Of a stretch of 64,000 nucleotides of DNA, positions 25,652-40,035 are shown piece by piece; within the stretch, counting starts at the first letter, position 1, and each line of letters begins with the position of its first letter. The DNA is taken from NCBI GenBank assembly GCA_963794265.1, contig CAWCDJ010000001.1:1550001-1614000 (forward strand), written 5' to 3'. The DNA comes from CAWCDJ01 sp963794265 (GTDB lineage Bacteria; Acidobacteriota; Terriglobia; Bryobacterales; Bryobacteraceae). A model generated the notes under the pieces. It had not been told where the DNA came from. It searched no databases and was given only the letters and a program-made list of their open reading frames with translations. The translations under genes were made by a program, and so were the position numbers.

Positions 25652-25657
25652 GATTGG

Positions 25658-25686
25658 ATCTTATTTCCCTACGGCTCTCAAGTCAA
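25658..25686 (-). promoter_or_regulatory. Sigma-70-like promoter before the short RNA
   Basis: On the minus strand TTGACT (25686-25681) and TAAGAT (25663-25658) are separated by 17 bases. Predicted start is near 25651. Confidence 0.55.
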
Positions 25687-25696
25687 GGAAAAATCC

Positions 25697-25714
25697 GGCT
25701 GAAAATTTTCAGCC
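25697..25714. promoter_or_regulatory. Perfect 18-bp palindrome, possible operator
   Basis: GGCTGAAAATTTTCAGCC is exactly self-complementary. It sits 10 bases upstream of the minus-strand promoter's -35 box, a usual place for an activator or repressor dimer. No regulator gene is adjacent. Confidence 0.4.
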
Positions 25715-25850
25715 GTAACCTGCTCGTATCGGGTCACTTGCAGACCGCTGTAGTTTTCCACAACCCGCATCGAATCTCCGAAAACTCCAAACTCCCACCT
25801 CAGGTTTTCGCTCTAATCTCAACAAAAAACAGCGGCTTATCCGGTTCGAC

Positions 25851-26819
25851 TCAGAGGTTTTCGAGGTGCAGGGTGATCATCGGCTCCAGATCCCGGGCGG
25901 TTTTTCCGCGGCGTGCGAGGGCTCGGAAGCCACCCACCGCAAGCCCGGACACGATCGAGAACAAAATCAGGATCCCTATGAGAATAAAGATATTTAGAAG
26001 TAGTTCTCCAACGTTGTCACGGCGCGTAGGGACGTACTCGTCGCGGGTCACCACTGCCTGATAGCGCACCTGGCCAAGGATCCGTTCGGCGGCATCCGGG
26101 TCTGGCGGAGCCAGCGTGACCGCCACCAGCGGACCGCTCCGCTTGACGACCGCCCCGGGTAATTTCCCGATGCCCACAACCTGCTGCATGGCGATCTGCG
26201 GTGTAGGATAGTTGAAAATCGCTACAGTGAGGTCGCCTTTGGCGCTGTGGAAAACTCCCAACTGAGCCTCCGCCCCCAGGTGAAAAGCCGCTGCCGAAGG
26301 CGGGATTCCGCCGTCGAATCGCGCCAGGCCGACCGGACCGAGGACGTACCGCTCGCTGTTCGGCACCAGCCCGTCCGTCGGGAGATAGCTGGACAGCACG
26401 GGAAGGGAGGTATTGTCCACGTTCTTGAGCGACTCCAGTAGGGCGTCGAGCTCAGGCTTGGCGGGCTTGGGGCTGAATGAGATCAGGTAATTCCCGTGCA
26501 GCAGGAGCAAGGAATCGGGAGTTTCGGCCGACAGGGCTCTCGTGGGACGCGTGGAGTTCGCCGGGCGCTGCCATTCGAAGGCCGCCATGGCGCCGGTCGA
26601 ATCCTGAAACTGCCAGGCGGTCACGCCGAGCTTTGCGGAGCCGCTATCGTAGGTTGCGGCTTCGGATGCCTTCAATCCGTATTCGTCCCAGAGCTGCCGG
26701 TCTGAGAGAGCCGGTTTGGAAGTGGAGGCGCGGTGGAAGCCGCCGATCGTGCCGGGAAGGAGGGCGCCCGCCGCCAGGCAGGGCAGGAGGAGGGAGGAAA
26801 CCAGAAATTTCATGCTCAT
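25851..26819 (-). CDS. Exported, C-terminally anchored protein resembling DUF6599
   Basis: About 320 residues. Signal peptide MSMKFLVSSLLLPCLAAGAL, then a long periplasmic domain (about 20-270; LWDEYGLKASEAATYDSGSA, then FEWQRPANSTRPTRAL), then one membrane helix near the C-terminus (LLLNIFILIGILILFSIVSG) and a short basic cytoplasmic tail. The first half resembles the DUF6599 proteins common in Acidobacteria; I hold that name loosely. An in-frame ATG at 26843, 18 bases after the secA stop, is an alternative start. Function unknown. Confidence 0.75.
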   Translation of the reverse strand: MSMKFLVSSLLLPCLAAGALLPGTIGGFHRASTSKPALSDRQLWDEYGLKASEAATYDSGSAKLGVTAWQFQDSTGAMAAFEWQRPANSTRPTRALSAETPDSLLLLHGNYLISFSPKPAKPELDALLESLKNVDNTSLPVLSSYLPTDGLVPNSERYVLGPVGLARFDGGIPPSAAAFHLGAEAQLGVFHSAKGDLTVAIFNYPTPQIAMQQVVGIGKLPGAVVKRSGPLVAVTLAPPDPDAAERILGQVRYQAVVTRDEYVPTRRDNVGELLLNIFILIGILILFSIVSGLAVGGFRALARRGKTARDLEPMITLHLENL

Positions 26820-26861
26820 ATTAGACGCTTTGCGCACGGGCATGGGGCAACCGCGAGGCCC

Positions 26862-29756
<2,895 letters not shown>

Positions 29757-29876
29757 GAATGGTTCTCTATAGGCGGGGAAATCCCAACTACCATTTTACC
29801 TTTTATAGGGAAGACGGGCGGCAGAAACGCAGGTTAGCGCCAACCGGCCCAGGCTGGCGGTAAAATCGAAGCGGCC

Positions 29877-30842
29877 ATGATTCGGTTTCTCCTGTCGGCG
29901 GTGCTGGCCGCCGCGGCGTTCGCGGCCGGGCCGGAATACGAACTTTCGGGCCGGATAACGCCTCCCGAAAGCGCTTCGGTCTCCTTGTATCGCGTAGACA
30001 GCCCGTTCACGGTTTCCACGCTCGCGGGCGAAGACGGCCGTTTCACTTTCAAAAAGCTGGAGCCCGGCGCGTACACCGTGGCCATCCTCGACCCGGCGCG
30101 CGGCGAGGCCCGGCGGACCATCGAGATCGGACCGTCTGCCGCCGACGCGCACGGCCGGGTTACGCTCGACCTGGATTTGAAAGATTCCGATTTCGTGGTC
30201 GCCGACGTGCTGCGCCGCCGGAATTCCGTGAGCACGCGCCAGTTGGCGATCCCCGAAAAGGCCATCCGGGACTACGAAGAAGCCCAGAAGGATCTGGCCA
30301 GGCACCAGGTAGACGCCGCCGTTCAGCGCCTGGAGCACGCCGTGGAACTGGCGCCGCAGTTTTCCGGGGCCTGGAACAACCTGGGGACCATCGCCTACCA
30401 GACGCAGAAATACGAACGCGCCGCGGAGTGCTTCCGGCAGGCGCTCGAGGCCGACCCGAAGTCGTTCGAGCCGCTGGTCAACCTGGGCGGGGTGCTGATC
30501 AACCTACATCAGCTCGAAGAAGCCTGGGACTATAATGTGCGGGCGGTGTTGGTGCGGCCGAACGACGCGCTGGCCAATGCGCAGCTCGGCATGACGTACT
30601 TCGGGATGGGCCGGCTGGACCTGGCCGAAAAGCATTTCGAAATCGCGCGCAAGGCAGACCCGGCTCACTTTTCGCATCCCCAGCTGTTTCTGGCGGAAAT
30701 TCACCTGCGGCGCGGAGACAAGCTCGCCGCGGCCGCCGACCTGGACGATTTTCTGAAGTACCACCCCGATTGGCCGCAGGCCGCCAGGATGCGGGCGGAC
30801 ATTGAAGAGTGGAGGGGCGGCGGGTCGCCGGGTCCAAAATAG
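29877..30842 (+). CDS. Exported tetratricopeptide-repeat protein with carboxypeptidase-like N-domain
   Basis: A 321-residue protein. Signal peptide MIRFLLSAVLAAAAFAAGPE; a small beta domain of the carboxypeptidase-regulatory type (about 22-100; SGRITPPESASVSLYRVDSP, then GRFTFKKLEPGAYTVAILDP); then at least four TPR units from about 130 on (AWNNLGTIAYQTQKYERAAE and so on). TPR units serve protein-protein contact. It ends three bases before hrpB on the same strand, so the two may share a transcript. Confidence 0.85.
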   Translation: MIRFLLSAVLAAAAFAAGPEYELSGRITPPESASVSLYRVDSPFTVSTLAGEDGRFTFKKLEPGAYTVAILDPARGEARRTIEIGPSAADAHGRVTLDLDLKDSDFVVADVLRRRNSVSTRQLAIPEKAIRDYEEAQKDLARHQVDAAVQRLEHAVELAPQFSGAWNNLGTIAYQTQKYERAAECFRQALEADPKSFEPLVNLGGVLINLHQLEEAWDYNVRAVLVRPNDALANAQLGMTYFGMGRLDLAEKHFEIARKADPAHFSHPQLFLAEIHLRRGDKLAAAADLDDFLKYHPDWPQAARMRADIEEWRGGGSPGPK

Positions 30843-30845
30843 AAT

Positions 30846-33206
<2,361 letters not shown>

Positions 33207-33214
33207 CGGGGCTT

Positions 33215-35938
33215 TCAGCCTTCGAGCAGGGCTACCGGGAAATCGCGGAGCAGGTCTTCGATCCGGTCCGACCCGGCCGCCTGCCCCGTGAGCACGTTTC
33301 GCCAGGGCCGCCGGTGCGGCAGAACCAATTGAGTGTCGGCCCAATCCTCGATGCGGCTGGTCCAGCGCGGAACTACGGCCACGGCCCAGTCGTCGCCCAG
33401 ATGCCTGGCAAACGCGCAGACGTGATCGGCGAAGGTACCTCGCGCTGCCAGGGGCTGGTAATCGGCGCGCGCAAAGAAATCGGGGTTCGCCCGGCGGAAC
33501 TCCAGCCCCTTGTACATCAGGTAGAGTTTGGTTTCGTCCAACCGCGGGTTGGCGGCCAGTTCCCGAAGCAACTCCTTCCGGCCCTCGGCCTCACGGCGCT
33601 TCAGAGTGTCGAGCAGCGCGGCGCGGCGGCGGTAATCCACCGGGCGGCGGTTGTCCGGATCCACCAAGGTGAAGCTCCAGATTTCGGTTCCCTGGTAAAA
33701 ATCCGGAACTCCCGGAGCGGCAATCTTCACCAGCACCTGGGCGAGGCCGTTGGACGCTCCGAACCGGGCCAGCACGGCCTGGAACTCCCGGAAGTCGGTG
33801 AGGAACGGCGAATCGCCGGCCGTGATGCGCTCCAGGAACTGCTGCACGGCGCGCTCATACTCCTCCTGGGGCTCGATCCAACTGCTGTTCTGCTTGGCTT
33901 CGCGGAGCGCTTTGAGCAAAAACTCCTTGACGCGGTCGATAAATTCCGGTTCCTCCTCCGGCAGGTCGGGCCAGGCGCCCAGCAGCGTCTGGTAGATCAG
34001 GATCTCTTCGGATACCGAGGGCGCGGGGACGCCATTCACGCGGACCCGGCACGACTGGTTCCAGCCCATCCATTTGTCGAGATGGCGCTCCCATTCCTCG
34101 GGCATCTCGGTGAGCACGTTGAGGCGGGCGCGCACGTCCTCGCCGCGTTTCGTGTCGTGGGTGGCCGTGGCGTTCATGGTGTCCGGCCATCGTTCGCCCC
34201 GGAGACGGTTGAACTCGTGGAACTCGGCGAGGGTTAACGGCGGGCGTTCGCGCAACGGGTCGCCGCCGACTTCGTTCAGCGAAAGCAGGCTGTTGTGGCG
34301 GTAATTCGCGGTGTCCTCAAGGCCTTTGGCCATCACCGGCCCGGTGAACTGCTGCCAGCTCATGGTGAAGTCGAGCCAGTCGCCCCGGCGGCTTTCGAGG
34401 TAAGGCGGCACTTCGAGCAGCAGGACGGCCCGGATGAACGCGAAAGCCGCGTCGCTGATGGTTTCGGCCGAGGTGCGGCGGCGCGCCAGGGCCAGGGTGC
34501 GCTCGATATAGCCGCGGTCGCGCGAGGAAATTCGCGGCCCGTGGATGTACGTGCGGTAGACCGGCAGGCAGGCGGAGACTTCGATGAGGGCCTCGCGCAA
34601 CTCGGAAACCCGCACGTCGCGCGCCTGGCGGTGATGGGCCGCCAGGGCGGCCAGGCGGTGGGCCAGGGCGTTCATGTCGCCGGTGAAGAGGCTCTCCATG
34701 GCCAGCTTGTTCGACTGGTAGCAGAGCTCGGCAAACGGGAGGTGGCTGCCGGTGCGGATGGCGTACGATGCTTCCATGAGACTCAGCCCGTTCGGCTCCA
34801 CGAATATGGAGTTGAGGGCGTTGAGAAAATCGTAGCCGGTGGTGCCGTTGACCGGCCAATCCGCGGGGAGGCGCTCGTCCCGGCCGAGAATTTTCTCCAC
34901 CACCAGGTAGACCCCGCCCGAACGGGACTGCATGCGGCGGAGGTAACACTCGGGGTCCCAGAGGCCGTCGATGTGGTCGATGCGCAGCCCGGTGACCTTC
35001 TCATCCCGCAGCAACTCGAGAGTCTTCTGATGGCGATTGTCGAACACCTCGGGGGTTTCGATGCGCAGCGCCACCAGTTCATTAATGTCGAAGAAGCGCC
35101 GGTAATTGATCTCTTCGTAACCGATTTTCCAATAAGCGAGGCGCCAGACCTGCCGGGAAAGGAGCTGATCGAACTCCTCCACCGAAGCGGCGATCGCGGC
35201 CAGCGATTCATCCACGGAGTGCTTGATTTGAAGATCCGAGAGGTAGGCGCGCCATAGCTTGGCCTTCACCTGTTCCTTTTCCCGGCGCCGCTCCATAACC
35301 CGTTCGGTGGCCGATTCGTTACGGCCGGGCAGGCGTTCGAACTCCTCGCGGATCTCGTCGAGAAGGGCCGGACCGGGGGTGTGTCCGAGAATCGCGGCAT
35401 AGGTTTTCGGGTCGAGCGGCAGGCGCCAGTCGTAATAACGCGCGTAAATGCCGGTGTCTTCGATCCGCAGCGACAACTCGCCGTTTTCGAGGACGTTCCC
35501 GTAGAGATCTCCCAGGACCGGCAGCAGGACGCGGTTGTCCTGGAGGAAGGCGGCTTTGCGCGCGCTCGGATGCCAGTCGATATCGAAGTATCCGGCGAAC
35601 GACGAGGAAGGTCCGTTTTCGAGCACGTCCGACCACCACGGGTTTTCGTAGCTCGCGGCCATATGGTTGGGTACGCTGTCGATGAGCAGGCCCATGCCGT
35701 AGTGCCGGAGTTTCCCCGCCATTTCGTCAAAGTCCTCCTGCGTGCCGAGTTCGGAATTCATGCGCAGGGGGTTGGCGATATCGTAGCCGTGGGAACTGCC
35801 CCGGCGCGCTTTATAGCCGGGTGAGGAGTACATATCGGTGATGCCCAGGTCGCTGAGATAGGGCACCAGGTCGCGGCCGTCCACGAAGCGGAAGTCTTTA
35901 TGAAATTGCAGGCGATATGTTGCGCAAGGAATCCGCAT
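33215..35938 (-). CDS. treY: Maltooligosyl trehalose synthase
   Basis: GH13 enzyme that converts the reducing end of malto-oligosaccharides to a trehalosyl unit by intramolecular transglycosylation; TreZ then releases trehalose. The 907 residues begin RIPCATYRLQFHKDFRFVDG and contain GLLIDSVPNHMA, FFDINELVALRIETPEVFDN, TGLRIDHIDGLWDP with the catalytic Asp, and TATHDTKRGEDVRARLNVL, all typical of TreY. treZ and treX are not in the window, although they usually cluster with it. The product would protect against drying and osmotic stress. Confidence 0.95.
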   Translation of the reverse strand: MRIPCATYRLQFHKDFRFVDGRDLVPYLSDLGITDMYSSPGYKARRGSSHGYDIANPLRMNSELGTQEDFDEMAGKLRHYGMGLLIDSVPNHMAASYENPWWSDVLENGPSSSFAGYFDIDWHPSARKAAFLQDNRVLLPVLGDLYGNVLENGELSLRIEDTGIYARYYDWRLPLDPKTYAAILGHTPGPALLDEIREEFERLPGRNESATERVMERRREKEQVKAKLWRAYLSDLQIKHSVDESLAAIAASVEEFDQLLSRQVWRLAYWKIGYEEINYRRFFDINELVALRIETPEVFDNRHQKTLELLRDEKVTGLRIDHIDGLWDPECYLRRMQSRSGGVYLVVEKILGRDERLPADWPVNGTTGYDFLNALNSIFVEPNGLSLMEASYAIRTGSHLPFAELCYQSNKLAMESLFTGDMNALAHRLAALAAHHRQARDVRVSELREALIEVSACLPVYRTYIHGPRISSRDRGYIERTLALARRRTSAETISDAAFAFIRAVLLLEVPPYLESRRGDWLDFTMSWQQFTGPVMAKGLEDTANYRHNSLLSLNEVGGDPLRERPPLTLAEFHEFNRLRGERWPDTMNATATHDTKRGEDVRARLNVLTEMPEEWERHLDKWMGWNQSCRVRVNGVPAPSVSEEILIYQTLLGAWPDLPEEEPEFIDRVKEFLLKALREAKQNSSWIEPQEEYERAVQQFLERITAGDSPFLTDFREFQAVLARFGASNGLAQVLVKIAAPGVPDFYQGTEIWSFTLVDPDNRRPVDYRRRAALLDTLKRREAEGRKELLRELAANPRLDETKLYLMYKGLEFRRANPDFFARADYQPLAARGTFADHVCAFARHLGDDWAVAVVPRWTSRIEDWADTQLVLPHRRPWRNVLTGQAAGSDRIEDLLRDFPVALLEG

Positions 35939-36076
35939 TCACCGAAAATCCTATCGTAGCTTTCCAAAAGGTATCGTCATTTGCTATACAGTATGGTTCG
36001 GAACAGCATGCCACATTCTTGTGGAAAACCAAACAACCACCGGCCTCGGACCAGCCCTAGCATGGAGAGAGGTCGC

Positions 36077-36283
36077 ATGGAAACCACCAAGCTGCTGGAC
36101 GACGAACCCGGAATCGAGTCTTACGAAGAGTTGCGGGCTTCCGATGAAATCGCGGCCCCCACTCACGAGGAAATCGCCGACCTGGCCTACCGGTATTGGG
36201 AGGCTCGCGGCGGCCACGGAGGCTCGCCGTGGGAAGACTGGTTCCGCGCCGAAGAAGAGCTTCTGCGCCGCCGGGAACTCTAG
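36077..36283 (+). CDS. DUF2934 small acidic protein
   Basis: A 68-residue acidic protein. The family signature is the C-terminal half: HEEIADLAYRYWEARGGHGG, then SPWEDWFRAEEELLRRR. The start at 36077 is backed by GGAGAGAGG at 36064-36072; a longer frame to 35981 lacks a site. DUF2934 proteins are widespread in soil bacteria and uncharacterised. Confidence 0.85.
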   Translation: METTKLLDDEPGIESYEELRASDEIAAPTHEEIADLAYRYWEARGGHGGSPWEDWFRAEEELLRRREL

Positions 36284-36308
36284 GCGGCTGCTGAAGAAGG
36301 GAATTTAG

Positions 36309-36370
36309 CCGCCGATAAACGCAGATGGACAGAGATAAGTTATTTGTTTTCAATCGGCGTTGATCGGCGG
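36309..36370. repeat. Inverted repeat, family C
   Basis: CCGCCGATAAACGC at 36309-36322 and GCGTTGATCGGCGG at 36357-36370 are reverse complements with one mismatch; between them lies GCAGATGGACAGAGATAAG-type sequence. The CGCAGATGGACNNAGATAAG wording is, from my general knowledge, a common dispersed intergenic repeat in soil-bacterial genomes. The stretch from the end of the DUF2934 gene to 36,460 holds only this and the next repeat. Confidence 0.45.
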
Positions 36371-36413
36371 CCCATGGTTTTTTCGGCGTATTATCCAAAG
36401 CCGCGGCTGGCCC

Positions 36414-36440
36414 GTTCCCTGACGGTCGCGGCAGAGCGGG
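36414..36440. repeat. REP-like repeat, family A, single copy
   Basis: GTTCCCTGACGGTCGCGGC shares its CCCTNACGGTCGCG core with the copies at 1,177 and 40,433. It lies 20 bases beyond the stop of the PEGA-domain gene on that gene's downstream side. Confidence 0.5.
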
Positions 36441-36460
36441 TAGGTATCGGGCAGGGCATG

Positions 36461-36970
36461 CTACTGCACGACCACGGTTTTGTCGGCTTCGAGTTTTACT
36501 TTCTGCGAAACCGGTTGCCCCGAGGCGGGCACGATCCTTACGTCATACTCACCGGGGTTGAGGAGAAGCCCCTGAGCGCTGTTGTCGAACTCGTCCACGT
36601 GCCCCATATATTTGTCGTTCACGTAGACCGCCGCGAACTTGTCGCTCGAGTGGGTGCGAATCCGGCCGAAGGGTGGCTTGGGAGGCGGGAGTTCCTTAAG
36701 AGTCTCGTGTAAGGTGCTCTTTTTTCCTGCCATCACCGTGACCTTCGCGGTGGTTTCTTCATAGCGGGGATCCACAAGTTTGACCTGGTGCTCCCCGACT
36801 GGGACAGCGTAAGTACGTGCAATCCGGAAATTTGCCGCCGGGCCCAGGTACTTTCCATCCAGAAATACCCCTGCACGGCCGGGGTGCGCCTTGACGGAAA
36901 GGGAGCCCGTCTCCTGCGCCGCTAACGGCAGGATGGCGAGGGCGAAACACAATGCCGCTACTCGTTTCAT
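36461..36970 (-). CDS. Exported PEGA-domain protein
   Basis: A 169-residue protein with signal peptide MKRVAALCFALAILPLAAQE. Two PEGA-like beta units follow: SLSVKAHPGRAGVFLDGKYL with VPVGEHQVKLVDPRYEE (about 24-85), then FAAVYVNDKYMGHVDEF with LLNPGEYDVRIV (about 110-160). PEGA domains occur in surface-associated proteins with unknown ligands. It lies downstream of the OmpA-domain gene on the same strand, but a terminator stands between them. Confidence 0.85.
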   Translation of the reverse strand: MKRVAALCFALAILPLAAQETGSLSVKAHPGRAGVFLDGKYLGPAANFRIARTYAVPVGEHQVKLVDPRYEETTAKVTVMAGKKSTLHETLKELPPPKPPFGRIRTHSSDKFAAVYVNDKYMGHVDEFDNSAQGLLLNPGEYDVRIVPASGQPVSQKVKLEADKTVVVQ

Positions 36971-37061
36971 TTATGACCTCCTGAACTGTTACGCGTGCTC
37001 TCCCCCACAATCTTACGCCGGAACCCGGCGCGCTATTTAACAATTCGCCGGGGAAAAAAGA

Positions 37062-37089
37062 AGGCCGGGCAGGCATTCCCGCCCGGCCT
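37062..37089 (-). terminator. Intrinsic terminator of the OmpA-domain gene
   Basis: AGGCCGGGC (37062-37070) and GCCCGGCCT (37081-37089) pair perfectly. On the minus strand the stem is followed by TCTTTTTTCCCC, and it begins eight bases after the stop codon. Confidence 0.75.
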
Positions 37090-37096
37090 GAGGGTG

Positions 37097-39817
37097 TTAC
37101 CTGACGAACACGGATATGGTGACGCTTACGGTCTGGCCTCCAGGTCCATAAGCGGTCAGCGTATAAGTCGTATTCGTAATCGGGTTGACGGTGATCGAGC
37201 CGTTGGGCTGCAACGTCTGCGGGGGCAGATCGTTGCCGACGATCACGACCGAGGTGGCGTTCTGTGTCTGCCACGCCAGCGTCACGGGGTTGCCCGCGGC
37301 GGTGGACGTGACCGGATCGGACGTGAACGACAGGATTCGCACCTGTCCGACATTGACCGTGACGTTGCCCTGGATCTGGCCCTGGGTATTGGTGGCGGTC
37401 AGCGTGTAGGTGGTGGTTTGGGTCGGGCTGACGGAGGCGCAATCGTTGGCGCTCAGGTTGCTCCCGACGCTCGGCGTAATACTGATGGAGGTCGCCCCGT
37501 TCACCTGCCAGCACAACTTGGTGGACTGGCCGGCATCGATGTTCTGCGGCGTCGCGACGAAGGTCACGATGGACGGAACCGCGGCGGTCGAGACCGTGAC
37601 GGTCACGGGAGCGGTAACCGAGTGCCCTAGCGAGTCGCTGGCGGTCAGGGTATAGGTGGTGGTCTGGGTCGGCGAAACCGTGGTGCTGCCGTTGGCGGTC
37701 ACGGTGCCGACGCCGCTGATGCTGACGGTGGTCGCATTGTTGGTGGTCCAGCTCAAAGTGCTGGATGCGCCCGGAGCGATGTTGAGCGGGCTGGCTTCGA
37801 ACCGGATGATCTGCGGGTTGCCGTTGGCTCCCACATTGACCGTTACGGTGGCGTTCACAGAGCCGCCCGCGCCGGTGGCAGTCAGGGTATAGGTAGTCGT
37901 AGTTGCCGGCGTTACCGAAACTGAGCCGGAGTGCGAATCCACGCTACCCGGTCCCGGATTGATGGTGACGCTGGTGGCGTTCTCCACCACCCAGGTGAGG
38001 GTGGTTGCCTGTCCGGGCTGCACGGTGGCCGGGTTCGCACTGAACTGCAGGATGCGGGCCTGGCTGGGCGAAGAGGTGGATACGGTGGTTGTCGCGGTGC
38101 CTTTCAAGCCATCCGTGTTGGTGACGGTCAGGCGGAAGGCATAGGTCTGCCCGGAGGCCGCGGTGAAGGTCGCGGTCGGGGTGTTCGCGCCGGAAAGCGT
38201 AACCTGCGGGCCGGATATCTGTGTCCAGAGGTAGGTCAGCGGTTCATTCAGAGGATCGTAAGAACCGGTACCGTTCAACGTGACGGTACCCGCCGGGACG
38301 CCATTCTGGTTCGGACCGGCATCCGCGATCGGGGGACTGCTGCCCACGCGGCGCGTGCCGAATTCGTAGCGGATCCGCGGAACGTCCATGGGCACGGGGT
38401 TGGTAACCTTGGCGTAATCCTTGGGACGGATATAGTTGCCGAACTCCAGGCCGAATGCCAGCCGGCCGCTGCCGCCGGAAGTGATATAGGTTTCGTTGTA
38501 GCCGGCCTCGGCGGTCAACGCCAGGTGGGGCGAGAACGGCTGGGTCAGCTTCAGGTTGCCGCCCGGACGCGCGTCGCGCCCGTCCTCACGCATCTTCAGA
38601 TATGCCAGGTCGCCCGAAACAAAGGCGTTGCCCCAAGTACCCACCACGAAATCGACACCCTGCTGGTTCACTACGCGAGCGAAGGTCTGCAGGTAGGCGC
38701 CCGGCGCCAGTTCGACGGCGTTCAGGATGGCGTAGTTTTTGAAGCCGCGGGTGACGAACGCCCCGACGCGGCCCCGGTTGAAGACGTAATCCAGCAGGAA
38801 GGCTGCCTGGCCCAGGCCGCCGCCCTGCTGATACTGGCTGAATTCGAGGAACTTCAAACTGGCGAAGCCGCCCGCCTGAACGGCGCCCCAGCGGTGCAGA
38901 AGACCGATATCGAACTGGCCTTCCTTGCGGCCCGGATAGTACATGAACTCGCCCTGCGCCTGCACGGCATTGTGGCCGTCGCCACCGAACGGCGAAAAAT
39001 ACTGGGCGCTGCCGCTAAAGGTGAAGTCGCCGGTACGGCCCGGACCGTAGGTGGGTCCGATATTCATGCCGAGCAGCGTGAATTTCTTGTTGCGCTTCTG
39101 GGCTTCGTCCACTGCTCCGATGGCTTCGGTATGGGCGATGCTCTGGGTCTGCTGCTGGTTGAGCGGCTTGGGCAGGTTGGCCACCTGCTCCTTGAGCGCA
39201 TTGTGTTCGTTGCGCAGATCGGCAAGTTCGCTCTTCAGCCGGTCATTGTCGCCCTGAAGGTTCTTGATGGCCGCGAGGATGTCGTCGAGCTTGTCGAGCC
39301 GTTTCAAGATCTGGGCGCAGCACTCTTCCTGCTTCTTGGCCATGTCGAGCAGGGTCTGCAAGACATCGCTGATGCCGCCCTCTTTGATGACCTTGCCCGA
39401 CGCGTCGGTGACCGTCAACACCACCCGGCGGTTCATGAACCGGCCTTCCTTGGAGCGGTTGTTGACTTCCGGGTTCCGCTTGCCGTCGCCGGCGGTCGTG
39501 ATTTGGTCCGGCGACGCGCCGTAATGGACGAGGAACGCCTTCACGGCTTCGGCGCGGTGCAGAGCGAGCTTGTCGTTGTACGCCGCGGACCCGACATAAT
39601 CCGTATTTCCGGTGACTTTAACGTGGTAGTCTTTGTGCTGCGAAAGCAGGTCAGCCAGGCGCAGCATACTGGGATAGCCGTCGGACAGAATTGAGGAATT
39701 GAACTCGAAATTGATCTCCTCCCAATCGTCTTTGGTCTGTCCCGCTGTATTCAACCCCTGCGCATAGAGACAGGACGCGAGCATTGAGAGCGCGCCTATC
39801 ACCGCTAGTTTCTTCAT
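37097..39817 (-). CDS. Large envelope protein: N-terminal OmpA domain, probable beta-barrel, PKD and four Ig-like repeats
   Basis: About 906 residues from the ATG at 39817 (GAGGAGAA 12 bases upstream); signal peptide MKKLAVIGALSMLASCLYAQ. An OmpA-C peptidoglycan-binding domain lies near the N-terminus (about 35-145; VKVTGNTDYVGSAAYNDKLA). A coiled coil follows (about 160-225), then a region of amphipathic strands with many aromatic residues that could be an outer-membrane barrel (about 245-425). Last come one PKD domain (PPIADAGPNQNGVPAGTVTL) and four Ig-like repeats of about 80 residues, each with a TTTYTLTA-type motif. OmpA domains usually sit at the C-terminus, so the order is unusual. It may tie the outer surface to the cell wall. 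Confidence 0.85.
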   Translation of the reverse strand: MKKLAVIGALSMLASCLYAQGLNTAGQTKDDWEEINFEFNSSILSDGYPSMLRLADLLSQHKDYHVKVTGNTDYVGSAAYNDKLALHRAEAVKAFLVHYGASPDQITTAGDGKRNPEVNNRSKEGRFMNRRVVLTVTDASGKVIKEGGISDVLQTLLDMAKKQEECCAQILKRLDKLDDILAAIKNLQGDNDRLKSELADLRNEHNALKEQVANLPKPLNQQQTQSIAHTEAIGAVDEAQKRNKKFTLLGMNIGPTYGPGRTGDFTFSGSAQYFSPFGGDGHNAVQAQGEFMYYPGRKEGQFDIGLLHRWGAVQAGGFASLKFLEFSQYQQGGGLGQAAFLLDYVFNRGRVGAFVTRGFKNYAILNAVELAPGAYLQTFARVVNQQGVDFVVGTWGNAFVSGDLAYLKMREDGRDARPGGNLKLTQPFSPHLALTAEAGYNETYITSGGSGRLAFGLEFGNYIRPKDYAKVTNPVPMDVPRIRYEFGTRRVGSSPPIADAGPNQNGVPAGTVTLNGTGSYDPLNEPLTYLWTQISGPQVTLSGANTPTATFTAASGQTYAFRLTVTNTDGLKGTATTTVSTSSPSQARILQFSANPATVQPGQATTLTWVVENATSVTINPGPGSVDSHSGSVSVTPATTTTYTLTATGAGGSVNATVTVNVGANGNPQIIRFEASPLNIAPGASSTLSWTTNNATTVSISGVGTVTANGSTTVSPTQTTTYTLTASDSLGHSVTAPVTVTVSTAAVPSIVTFVATPQNIDAGQSTKLCWQVNGATSISITPSVGSNLSANDCASVSPTQTTTYTLTATNTQGQIQGNVTVNVGQVRILSFTSDPVTSTAAGNPVTLAWQTQNATSVVIVGNDLPPQTLQPNGSITVNPITNTTYTLTAYGPGGQTVSVTISVFVR

Positions 39818-40035
39818 CGTCTTCGTATTCTCCTCAACCGATGGACATGTGCGAGAAAAAAGTATGTGCCCGGAATTGCGCCGGCTTCGACGCGGCCTCA
39901 TTTCGGGCCCCTAATGCAACTTACGTTTAGAATACTACGGTCTATTGTCGTATCTTCAGGAATTTCATACGGTTAGTACTTCATTTCCAGTGAGAAGGCA
40001 TACAAAAGCGAGACGGAGGATGCGACAATAATTGG

